NCBI RefSeq assembly: GCF_905147365.1
Contig: NC_056428.1
Location: forward strand, 22,598,001 to 22,662,000
Direction of reading: 5' to 3'
From: Aricia agestis
Taxonomy: Eukaryota; Arthropoda; Insecta; Lepidoptera; Lycaenidae
Length of the DNA stretch: 64,000 nt
How positions within the stretch are numbered: position 1 is the stretch's first letter; each line of letters starts with the position of its first letter. Under the pieces are notes generated by a model. The model saw only the letters and a list, made by a program, of their open reading frames with translations, ran no database searches and was not told the DNA's origin. Both the position numbers and the translations under genes were made by a program. Positions 1 through 11,100 of this stretch are shown here, one piece after another.

Positions 1-618
1 CTTATTTTTTGCTTTGCTGTAGCCAGGTAAAAATTATTTATCTATTGTGAACAACTATGATAGTTACCTGTGAAAGGTAATCCCTAAAGATTTATTTATA
101 TATTTTTTACAAAATCTTTTTATTTTTACACAAGAATAGCATTTTGCCCTTTGATTACATTGATTAGTATCTGAAAATAAAACTAAGTTTGTTTTAAAAA
201 AATTATTTGCTAACCGTACACACTCGCATACATGCAACGGTTTGAATTAGCTCTATTAGAACGGCGGACAATTTGGTGCGTATCGCCCGTCTACATCAGT
301 TTAAATAGAAGTCTTTGGTCGTAGGTACTTATTTTGTCACTTTAATAAAATAATATTTTTTATAGTAGTATAAAATAATAGTTTTATCAAACCCATCCGA
401 CCGATGACAGCTAACATTGAATTGACATAAGCCGACCTGACGTCAACTGCCTAGGAATCAATTTCCTCGATGGTACCATTCGTTACTATGTAAACTAACT
501 AGGTAAAGTACAAAAAATAACTTTTTTGGTTTAAATTTCACACATTACCGGATGGCATCAGGAAATCTGCAGATTACCTAGTTAATTTGAACATTAACAT
601 ATTCCGCATTCTAACGGT

Positions 619-621
<3 letters not shown>
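1..621. other. AT-rich stretch, no gene seen
   Basis: No supportable coding sequence. Contains a Helitron scrap near 329-358 (tattttgtcactttaataaa, shared with copies at ~21.3 and 33.0 kb) and a MITE half at 402-475. Confidence 0.6.
402..475. repeat. MITE fragment (GGAATCAATTTCC family)
   Basis: Ends in aggaatcaatttcctcgatg, as do the copies at 58566-58716 and, in variant form, 55743-55903 and 57454-57612. Confidence 0.6.
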
Positions 622-670
<49 letters not shown>

Positions 671-680
671 TATATATATA
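622..680. repeat. (TA)n microsatellite
   Basis: About 40 bp of pure TA followed by acacac and more TA. Confidence 0.95.
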
Positions 681-759
681 CGTCAGACGTTATGTGTCAG
701 ATGACTTCGATGGGATGGCAGTTCAAATGTTTCTAATCAAAAAATCGGATCGCGCTCTC

Positions 760-1290
760 TCTTTCATTTTGTACTGCGCCGAGTGAGCTCGAACTCGCCG
801 GAAGGAAATTTCGGATAGTGTGCGGTGTGGCGGTCCGGCCGACGTTCAAATGTTTCGGATCAGAAATTTCGAACAATGTGCGGCCGGGCTTAAGTAGTAA
901 TCTTTGACATACGTATCTACTATATATCAAATAACAAATAAAAGAAACAGCCAGTCTTCTCTTATAATGCGCTTTTATAATTTTAGACGTGGCGGTAATA
1001 TCGTGGACTTCCGCGGTAAAACGATAACGTAGGGAAGTAAAAATCTATGGAAATATATGGAGACGTTTTTAAGTTTCTGTCGACGATAACTTTTTTTCTC
1101 GGCCGCACATTGTCCGAAATTTCTGATCAGAAACACTTGAACGTCCGCGCTGTCTCTTACATTTTGTACTGAGCCGAGTGAGCTCGAACTCGCCGGAAGG
1201 ATATTTCGGATAGTGTGCGGGGTGGCGGTCCGGCGAAATTCAACTATTTCTGATCAGAATTCGGACCCGGCCGCACATGGCCGGGCTCAA
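760..1290. repeat. GC-rich repeat cluster with direct and inverted copies
   Basis: A ~72-bp block (gagtgagctcgaactcgccg...) occurs at ~769-841 and ~1153-1225. Around it, tttctgatcagaa and cggccgcaca motifs occur in both orientations (838-890, 1096-1150, 1222-1290). It looks like a composite fold-back element of unknown family. Short open frames here are not gene-like. Confidence 0.8.
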
Positions 1291-1580
1291 CGTGCACGTT
1301 AGAGGACATCACAACGTTTACACTTCTGACCGCACAAAACATACGCGGTGCGTAAAATCAAAAGAACATTTAACGTACACCCACCGTTTTATCGTTGAAG
1401 CCGGTGTCCAGAATTATAAAAGCGCACTATCAAACACATTTTTTTTTGTAATAAAATAGTTCTTTTATAACTAACAAAACAACGAGAAGTCAAAATTCAG
1501 GACCTAGTTGAGAATCACAGTGCACAGTTGCTTAGGCCAGCTTCTCTTTGTTTTGACTCCGTGATCGCAACTCCGTCCGT

Positions 1581-1736
1581 CCGTTCCCAATATTTGATCT
1601 TTCTCTGGTTTTGCCCTACTAGAGATAGGAATAGCTCACATTAGACATTAGAGACATATATTTTATGTCAATTGTGAGCTATTCCTATCTCTAGTAGGGC
1701 AAAACTAGAGATAGATAAAATATTGGGAACGGCCGT
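1581..1736. mobile_element. Fold-back MITE, CGGCCGTTCCCAATATTTG family (Harbinger-like)
   Basis: Long inverted arms ending in cgttcccaatatttgatc / aatattgggaacgg. Copies lie at 53296-53449 and ~59968-60075. The 53-kb copy shows a clean 3-bp TTA target duplication, which points to PIF/Harbinger-type mobilisation. Confidence 0.85.
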
Positions 1737-1740
1737 AAAT

Positions 1741-1948
1741 AAATTTCTTCAAAATCATTAATTCTGACATCAATGTTACCATACATTGATGTTTGAATTA
1801 TTGAATTTGACAAAAGCGCCGACGTTTACAGAAGGTCAGCCATAACCTATAAATTAATTTCTTCAAAACTAATAATTCTGACATAAGTAAATGTTACCAT
1901 ACATTGATGTCTGAATTATTGATTTTGACAAATGCGCCGACATTTACA
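1741..1948. repeat. Two ~90-bp direct repeats
   Basis: aatttcttcaaaa...gcgcc..g..gtttacaga occurs at 1741-1830 and 1854-1948, differing mainly by small indels. Confidence 0.85.
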
Positions 1949-2099
1949 GATTATATACTAGCCTAGACTATACAGGATAGTCCTAGATTCACTAGAAATG
2001 TTGGATGGAAGTATAGTACTTCTAACGTTTTTAAATTTCGTACTTATTAGACCGAATTCCATCAATTCCACATAAAGGTCTACACTCTACATGCTATAT

Positions 2100-2400
2100 C
2101 CATACTAATATTATAAATGCGAAAGTATCTCTGTCTGTCTGTCTGTCTCGCTTTCACGCCAAAACTACTGAACCGATTGCAATGAAATTTTGTACAAAGT
2201 TATTTTAGAGTCTGAGAAAGGACATAGGCTACATTTTGATTTGGGAAAATATCTTATTTCCATGAAAATATCGATGAAAATGAATTCGCATTGCGCGTGG
2301 CCAGCGCTCATCCCGGGGGTCCTGGGTTCGAGTCCCGCAGGCGGAACAAAAAGTTTTCAATGTTCCTGGGTCTTGGATGTGTATTAAAATAAAATTTCAA
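2100..2400 (+). mobile_element. Helitron-like head joined to a tRNA-derived SINE piece
   Basis: Begins tactaatattataaatgcga and a gtct repeat. It then contains a tRNA-like B box (gggttcgagtcccgcaggc) and the SINE tail ending gtcttggatgtgtatt. The inverse copy is 41400-41705. The open frame across it is not a gene. Confidence 0.75.
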
Positions 2401-2410
2401 AAATCTTAAA

Positions 2411-2968
2411 TATATTTTATGTATAATATTATAAAAAATTCAGAAATGTATCGATGCAATGAACATTTTAGTTCTAATACGATTCAACAGATGGCGTTTT
2501 ATTTTTTACTTCATTGTAACATATTATAACTAATCATCCTTATTAGTTATTATGTTTTTGTTTATAGTAAATACGTTAGAATATTATGTTTAATAATATT
2601 ATCACTTGGTATAATAATAATCGATCTATCTTATCTTATAAAACTCCTACTGCATTTCTAATATATTATGTGACAAGTTGACAACAGAAGGCGCTCTAAA
2701 ATAAAGGAGTTCAAGTGTACCGTGTTGGCCTATATTCCATCCAGAAAATATATCAATGCAATCAACATTTTAATTCTAATATATGAAAACATTTGTGATA
2801 TGAAAACATGGCATTTTATTTTTTACTTAAATATATTTTATGTATAATATTATAAAAAATCCAGAAATATATCGATGCAATGAACATTTTAGTTCTAATA
2901 CGATTCAACAGATGGCGTTTTATTTTTTACTTCATTGTGACATAGAACTAATCATACTTATTAGTTAC
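2411..2968. repeat. ~140-bp direct repeats within a dispersed element
   Basis: Units at 2411-2556 and 2829-2968 share atcgatgcaatgaacatttt and cagatggcgttttatttttt; a diverged third lies at ~2740-2830. The same block is inverted at 40970-41400. Confidence 0.8.
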
Positions 2969-3842
2969 TAGCTGTTGCCCACGACTTCGTCCGCGTGGAC
3001 TTCAGTTTATAAAGCGCGATGTCAACGAAATTGGTGTGAAAAGCTTTTATAAAAAAAACCCTGGTACCCCTTAAATCAATACAGCTGTGCAGTGTGCACA
3101 CAATAAGTATTTCATTTTTTTATATTAAACTTTATATTTTATGCCAAATTTTAAAGCTTATTTAGCCCCTCAATTACACAACTTTACCCATAAACTATTT
3201 ATCATTGATAGGTTTAAGGTTACGTCACTGCACAGATAAAGAACTGAGTTATTCAATACCGTAGAATAGATATAACAATCGAAAAAAATAGAAATTTAAA
3301 TGTAAGATGATACTACCTCTTATAGAAAGTCTTCTGAGCAAGCGTCAGCGCGATGTAGAAGACGCACGGCGCCATCTATTATGAATTTTCGGAACTAACT
3401 TAATTTAAACAAATTTACGCATTTTCACCCCCTGACAACCCCTTTTCCAGTAAAAAAGTAGCCTATGTCCTTTCTCAGGCTTTAGACTATCTGTATACAA
3501 AATTTCATTACAATCGGTTCGGTAGTTTTGGCGTTTGGCGTGAAAGCGAGGCTGACAGACAGACAGACAGACAGAGATACTTTCGCATTTATAATATTAG
3601 TATAGATTATCTGTACACTGCACAGCTGTTTTTGGGTATTTTGATTAATAAAGGGCCGCGCTACACCGGAATGGCAGCGGCGAGGCGAGCACTTTCAGCG
3701 CTGCCATTCCGGTGTAGCGCGGCCCTAAGAGGGGTACTACTTACCAGGGTTTTAAAAAGTTTTTAAATTTGACACAAATTTTGTTGACACCGCGCGCTAT
3801 AAACTAAAGTCCACGCGGACGAAGTCGCGGGCAACAGCTAGT
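2968..3842. mobile_element. Composite Helitron-like element with a tail at each end
   Basis: The left end reads actagctgttgcccacgact and the right end is its inverse, ...gcgggcaacagctagt; the inverted ends extend ~80 bp. An internal tatactaatattataaa-type head (inverse, ~3590) and a 75-bp GC-rich hairpin at 3651-3725 lie between. A near-identical copy is at 40054-40924. Confidence 0.8.
3651..3725. repeat. GC-rich hairpin, ~28-bp perfect arms
   Basis: Arms agggccgcgctacaccggaa...; repeated essentially unchanged at ~40736-40809. Probably a tiny MITE carried by the composite Helitron. Confidence 0.9.
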
Positions 3843-4189
3843 AGTCTTTCTTGTTAGGCGATTAGGTGATCATGAATGCTAGCCAGTCCTAGCCAGATGG
3901 TAAAAACGTTTTACGAATAAAAAGGTTGAGAGAAGTATTAGACCTCGGAGGGCTTTCAATGTAGACCAAGCGTCATCTTATGTCTATAATCAGTTTGCGC
4001 CATAGACATAATATATTAGGTATATATTATGTCTATGGTTTGCGCAGCTGATGGTTTTATAAGTGAAAGAATAGTCATTATTTCCTACTCCCTTGTAATT
4101 AATACTTAAAATTCATGTCATTGTAGATTTTGTAGAATTTATTTTGCAGTATAAAATAAAGTTCTATTTTGTAGTTCTCTAACTGTCGG

Positions 4190-4538
4190 CTCTGTCGCAC
4201 TCAGAGACGAAAATTATAGGTCTATCTACCAGAATCTGATGGCAAATTTAGACGGCAGATTTTCAAAAAATATCTTTGATTATTGGTTAAATTTTTATAT
4301 TTGCATGTTTCAACACAGAATAAGCCGCTAAAAGGAAAAAAAGGATCAAAATGTTTTATTCCAATTACCCCGGCATTGCAACTAGAGTCAATTTAATTTC
4401 TCACTTTTTGCCATAAGATTCTGGTAGACCTATAATGATTGTTTTTAAATGAAGATTTTGACATAAGGCCCATACATTATCTGTCAAACTCTACAATAAA
4501 TTGAAGTTTAATCATCATTAATAGTCTCTGACTGCGGC
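4190..4538. mobile_element. MITE of the GCCGCACTCAGAGAC family with an inner MITE
   Basis: Outer ends are gtcgcactcagagac / gtctctgactgcggc. Inside, an inverted pair (aggtctatctaccagaatct / agattctggtagacctata) at ~4215-4433 marks a second element. Other outer-family copies: 13991-14143, 52678-52815 and a fragment at 42902-42955. Confidence 0.8.
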
Positions 4539-4539
4539 C

Positions 4540-7474
4540 GTTAGTCTGTCTCTCAGATTTAATGAGAGATGAAGACTTAAATTTTTTCGACGCATCCCAC
4601 AATCCCATAAGATACTGATAGAAACTGAATAAACCGCTTTTCCCTGTGTGAAAATATTACATTTATGTACTTTCTAAATACTACTTTTTTTTTAAATTCC
4701 AGGTGGTGTGACATCATAAATGGACCATAGACATGGATGCATCGCACCAGGCGAAGGAATGAAATGCACCGCGCGTAAAAAAGGGACGGTTTCAACTACG
4801 CAGCTATCAAACTACTATTGATTTTACATCAACAAACAAGATGCAGTCTGCACTGGGTAAGTAAAGTGTCGGCACACATTTTCATTTGTAAATATTTTTG
4901 TCTTGTTTTCATAGCACCTGTTGCATTATTTATAAATTTGCAAGACAGATCTAAGAACACTCCCTTTTTATAAAATATTAAGATTTCCATTTGTAAATAT
5001 TTTGATGTCTTGTTTTGATGAACCTGTTGCATCATGCATGGCTTTGATGCAAGAAAATTCTGGAAATATTTCATTCTATTACCAAAAGTAGAAAAGTGTT
5101 CTGGTTTTTAACTGTTTTTGAAACCGAAATATTATTACATTTGCTAAAGTGTACAAAAATATATTTTTTGTTTATTAGAAAAAGACTACAAAATATTTTA
5201 CAAATTTTTGAATTCCTTGTTTCCTAAAAATCAATATTTTTTGTAAAAATGTTACCTAAAGTACCTACATCAAAAATATATTCAAACCTAAAAAAATATT
5301 ATTGAGAAACTTCCATCATTACTATTTTTAAACCCTCTATAGGTATGGGGAAAATGCATTGTCCTTTACAAAAACTGTTACTCAAAATGTTTCTTGAGGA
5401 TTTGTTAGTTTGTTTTTGAACCAAACAAACATGGTTTGCAGTTTACTATTGTTTTACCAAATAAGTATCTAATAAATGACCAAACCACATTGGGTGTGGC
5501 TTGTTCTTCTTCTTCTACTTTTAATTTATGGATCCATACACTGGGATTTGGGTGTGGTCATGTTTGTAAATGAACCTTGCTCATAAGTTAAATAAGTTGT
5601 GGGACTTATTTTATTAGAAAAATTTAATAAGATCTATACATTTCACAAGATACTTTATATTTGCATTTGTAAATATTTATATGTTTTGTTTTGATATCAC
5701 CTCCTGCACTCTTACTTTTCCCTTCCCTTCCCTTTTACTTTTTAATATAAAGAACTGGCTTTTGAAACTGAAATATTATTATTACAATTCCTAAAGTATA
5801 CCAAAATATATATTTTTATTTATTGTAATTTAAATACTACAAACATATTTTAATATTTTAATAATTTTTGAAGTCATTTTATCCTAAAGACCATAACTTT
5901 TAGTAAAATAGTAAGTACTTAAAAACTAAATTTTTTTTTGAGAATCTTCTATTTCTTACTAGTTATTACAATTTTCAACCCTCATAAGGAAAATAGTACA
6001 GGTCCATTTTGATAAGACGAACAACAATTTCCTCTGCGAAAATTCTCGAAAGTGGTAGCTAACAGAGAAATAAGAAAGGATTAAATATTTCGATTTGACT
6101 GTCATAAAAATGGATTGTTTTATTTGTAGAACAACGTTACTGCTAAATTAAATAAATAATCTATCAATATACAAGAGTTAATAAAATTCTGGGCTACTTG
6201 TAGATACTAACTACCAATCTGTACCAATTCTCTTAATCAGACAAAAATAATTTACAGGAGAGTAGAAAACATTAGAAATATTTGGAGTTAAAAATATCTT
6301 GAGTCCTTTCCGGAGACTCAAAGTATTTCCATACCAAATTTCATCCAAGTCGGTTCAATGGTTTAGGCCAGAACAGATAGGAAGACACACTTTCGCATAT
6401 AATTAATAATTATTATTATTCATATTATTGCGAAATAATAAAGAAATAATAAAATACTAAGAATTGTAAATTATTACATACATTTACATGGACAAACAAT
6501 TAGACACACTTTCGTTTATAGTAACGATTGTAAATTATTATTAGTATATTATATTATATTTCATTATTAATTTGAAATGTAACCCTTTATTCGCGAGAGG
6601 GCAAGATAGTGCAACATTATACGGATTATAACGACAACAGCTGGGCTTTTATCTATACTTTTGTATCAGTAACACACGTGCTGTATATGTGACAAGTGCC
6701 ATGATTGAAATGAAGCTGCAGACATTTGATTGTAAATGTGTTTTTAATTACTTACTAAATGTTGGCTACAACTTTGTTGTGCCTTTCGGGCTGTTAGGTT
6801 TACATCCTTCTGATTTCTAAAATAACTAGTAAATTCCTAAAACCTATAATAGAGATTAAATAGAAAATTAATAAAGTAAACAATAAAAAGTGCTCAAAAA
6901 TCTAAAAAAGGGAAATTAACAGATTTGAATCAAATGACTGATTATATGTTTTTGCACAAAGCTTTGCTTATTTGGTAATTAGTTTCAGACGATTTTATCT
7001 GGTTTCCTTTTGTGCAGACAATACTGGGTTTTCCCATGAATGGGACTTTACTATTTAATTGTCTTTTGCATCCTTTACTAGCCATTCGGTATGGGAGTGG
7101 AATGTGCTTTGTTAAATTTTTGGGTCCTTGTTGTTTGGAACTGAATGTATTTCCTTTTTCATTTTTCCTCTTTAACCTTTCTCAAACACTGATCCAGCCT
7201 TTTGCTTTCAAAGAGAGTGGGTATTTGGTTCTTTATTGGACTAAAAGCCTATGATACTTTTAATAGGGAACATGCATATATCTGATTATTTTGCGATAAC
7301 AGCCAGACCTTCGTAATTTGATTGGTTGCTTTCTACTGCCAGACATATCTAAAGTATAATTAGAGTTGAAGCTGGTCTGGCAGTAGGAATCACCTGTCAT
7401 AAGGCAGTGGAAGACGAGATTCCTACAGATAACCCGAAGGAAATAAATAATTCAACATTAAATTAATTTAATTC
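4540..7474. other. Upstream of the PGRP gene: no gene recognised
   Basis: AT-rich. Holds an old ~350-bp direct duplication (about 4980-5330 and 5655-5960) and a Helitron-like fragment at 6290-6415 (ggagactcaaagtatttcca...). Open frames such as 7012-7254 have no recognisable motif, splice support or coding-like composition. A 5' exon or promoter of the PGRP gene could be hidden here; I could not identify one. Confidence 0.5.
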
Positions 7475-8105
7475 AAGTCATAATAAAATGCATCTTCATC
7501 TTTCAGATCACAAGTCCTAATAAAATGCATCTTCATCTTTCAGATCACAAGTCATAATAAAATGCATCTTCATCTTTCAGATCACAAGTCGTAATAAAAT
7601 GCATCTTCATCTTTCAGATCACAAGTCATAATAAAATGCATCTTCATCTTTCAGATCACAAGTCGTAATAAAATGCATCTTCATCTTTCAGATCACAAGT
7701 CATAATAAAATGCATCTTCATCTTTCAGATCACAAGTCGTAATAAAATGCATCTTCATCTTTCAGATCACAAGTCATAATAAAATACATCTTCACCTTTC
7801 AGATCACAAGTCGTAATAAAATGCATCATCTTTCAGATCACAAGTCATAATAAAATACATCTTCACCTTTCAGATCACAAGTCGTAATAAAATGCATATT
7901 CATCTTTCAGATCACAAGTCATAATAAAATGTATCTTTAGCTTTCAGACCACAAGTCAGGATAAAATGCATCTTCACCTTTATCTTTCAGATCACAAGTC
8001 ATAATACCTAAAATGCATCCTCATCTTTCAGATCACAAGTCATTATAAAATGCATCTTCATCTTTTAGATCACAAGTCATAATAAAATGTATCTTGATCT
8101 TTCAG
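7475..8105 (+). repeat. 37-bp tandem array made of the exon-1 splice acceptor (~17 copies)
   Basis: The unit reads approximately aagtcataataaaatgcat followed by cttcatctttcagatcac. Seventeen copies of the (t)ttcagatcac core occur at a 37-bp step, with a few shortened or longer units near 7834, 7989 and 8029. The 17th core is the acceptor of PGRP exon 1. In the middle of the array, units alternate between gtcataa and gtcgtaa, so the higher-order period is 74 bp. Every unit has a pyrimidine-rich tract plus cag, a plausible 3' splice site. Most units also hold a 10-codon ORF, MHLHLSDHKS followed by TAA. Confidence 0.95.
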
Positions 8106-11100
8106 ATCACAACGCTAGTGGTCGTGTCTCCGTGGATTTGGACGAGCCAGTAGAAGAGACACCTCTGTTGGATATGGCGGGGGAAGAGCATTCGCGGCTG
8201 AAGACCTGGGCCAGCATTGGCGTGCTGACCCTGGTGTTGTTGGCTGGAATACTCATCGGGATATACCTACTGGTTCTTCAGAGCAAAGCTGGTGAATTTT
8301 CACTTCTTTACTAGATATATATGTTGCACTGAAAGTTCATAGCGAGGATTTTCGGTATAAAACTAGACATACAAACTAGACTATTTCATGTATTACTAGA
8401 TGACGCCCGCAACTCCGTTGCGCCACAATTCGTTTATCGCGGTGGAACCGTACATGTTTCCGTGATAAATATCATAAGTCCTTTGCCGGGACTCAAAGTA
8501 TTTCTATACGAAATTTCAGCAAAATCTGACCTAACCTAACCTAACTTGTGTAAAGTAATATTTTAGTCCACAATTGTTGTCAAGATGAGTCAGGAGACCG
8601 CTAATGTAGATGTTTGATTTCACATAACAAGTTTAAGGATTAATTCACAACGAACTGAATCGAGATAAACAGCGACTTTGCGGTTGTAGGTTGTAGTTTA
8701 CTTGGCGGTCCCCCGACACACCGTGACAACAATTATGGACTAAAATATTACTTTACACAAGTTAGGAATTATTTGAACTTAAAGGCAGTAAATATTATTT
8801 CATTACTTTTTAAAGTTATTTGGCTAGGTTTTTTTTTTTAATTTCTTAATTTAATTTTATAATATTACCATTTTCAGAGCACATCATACCGGATGAATCT
8901 AAGGTCGAGGTGGTGAAACCGAAATACTTCGACTCGAGCGACTTCTTCTCTGACGAATACCGACCGAGCCTGGTCGTCATCAGGGCGGGAGAAACCCACG
9001 AGTGCTATGAAGTCGCTGAGTGTATCAGGGTCGTACAGGATATGGAGGTATGGATAGTTTTTTTTTCTATATAATATAACCATTAACCATGTTTACTGTG
9101 TCGATTAAATGGCGGAAAACAATATTCGAGTATAATCCGCGCGCGATCACGAACAGAAAGGGATGTGACGGTTTTGTTTGCTAATGTGTTACACACACAC
9201 ATTTGGTCAATCCTGTTGTGACCCTGTGGCAGCTACAACTCTTTCAGTTAAGTACTTACTATTTTTTTTTATTTTTGAGCAAACCCAAAATTTACATGAA
9301 AAAGATTTCTTGATAATATTTTACCAATGACTGTGATTCAGGTATTATTTTATTAATCAATTACTATAATTATATCACATATTATTACCTATTATTATCA
9401 CAAAAAAATTAAAACAAAACTTAAAGTAAATGTCAGCGAACAAAAATGTAATTTTGTTTGTCGTCCCTACGGCTGGACAAATGTCAGCGCGCGTCAACAA
9501 AACTGCCATTCCGATCCCATTCTGGTCGCGCACCCGGGGTTATATATAATTTTCAACATTGTTATTCTATAATATCGTCAGGTCCAAAGTCTTAGTAAAA
9601 GTCAATACAGTCAAGGAGTCAATAGCCAGTCGATTCAGTAAAGTGGTAGACGCTTTACTGAAAATTTCGACGGTGTTTTGAAGGGAACACAAAATAGCAC
9701 GTTTCTGGATGTTGCATCACTTTCCTACACTTGTGTATGTTATCAGTTATCACTTATCAATATCTAATGGTTATTATCCTACCTCTGGTAATAGAGAAGT
9801 ACGTCGAAATGAACCGCCCGCTCTACCTGGCGTTTATAGACTATGCCAAGGCATTTGATTCCATCTCACACGATAGCATATGGAGAGCCCTAAAAGACTG
9901 TGGAGTACCTTCAGAAACTATTAAACTAATTCAAGACATATATAAGAAAAGCAGAAGTTAAGTTATACTAGAAAAACCAGGTCCTGAGATATGTATATGT
10001 AGAGGCGCTCGGCAGGGTGACCCTCTATCTCCTCGTATTTTCATAGCCGTCTTGCAAAACATAATGAAGAATCTGAATTGGAATAATAAAGGCATATATA
10101 TGTCGTAGGATGATTTGATAAATCCGTGTTTTCGCGAAATCCCTAGAATTTCCGCGAAAATTCTAGGGATTTCGCGAAAACACGGATTTATCAAATCATC
10201 CTACGACATATATAAATGGAAAATATTTAAATAACCTTAGATTCGCTGACGACATTGTTCTCTTTGCTGAAACTGCATCACAACTAGAGTCAATGATAAG
10301 AGAATTACACAAAGTCAGCTGTGAAATTGGTCTACAGCTAAACAACAAAGCAAAATAAAAATTATGACGAATAGTAGAACAATTCCAATATTTGTTGACA
10401 GTGTTCCAATTGATTATGTAAACGAATATGTTTATCTCAGAAAACAGATATCATTCAAAAAATCTAGATATAGAGATGAACTAAAAAGAAGAATAAATAT
10501 GGCCTGGAACAAATTCTGGTCCCTAAAAGAAGTTTTTAAATCAAACCTTCCAGTGAGGCTAAAGAAACAACTTCTTGACTCTTGTGTGGTATATTTCATG
10601 TAAACAATCTTGTTTTTGTTTAAAAATTGCATCTTTTCACTTCTTTTTTGTTCTTATTTACTAATCATAGCAAAAAGCAGTATTCGCAAATCTCTTTTCA
10701 AAGTTTTCGTCATGTTTAAATTAGAAAATCACGTAAACCATATAAATATTTTTCACTTTGACACATACACAATAGATGCTATAGGTGACAATGACGTTAG
10801 TAACAGTGTTACCATAATCATTTTTGGAATAAAAAGCCAGTCTCATCTTTCGCTAGCCAGACTCTAGCAGTATGTATTGTTGCAGGATGACTTATATTGC
10901 CTCAATTTCTTTGAAAGTACTAAGCAGAATGTTTTGTTGCAGGATGACTTATATTGCCTCAATTTCTTTGAAAGTACTTAGCAGAATGTTTTGTTGCAGG
11001 ATGACTTATTTCCTAATGGGTATCTAAGTCCGTTCCATGTTCTGGCCATGAGCGACGGCCGGTTCATGTATGATCGCAGCTGGCATCCTGGAAAAGGCGA

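Noticed and set aside
2270..2400. tRNA gene suggested by a B-box sequence (gggttcgagtcccgc)
   Set aside because: No full cloverleaf; followed by a SINE tail and repeated elsewhere (41400-41560, 55385-55490), so it is SINE-derived.
7012..7254. 80-codon frame MQTILGFPMNG...
   Set aside because: Hydrophobic, low-complexity AT-rich translation with no splice or motif support.
7475..8105. CRISPR-like array of regular repeats
   Set aside because: Units are head-to-tail with no spacers, in a spliced eukaryotic gene; this is a minisatellite.
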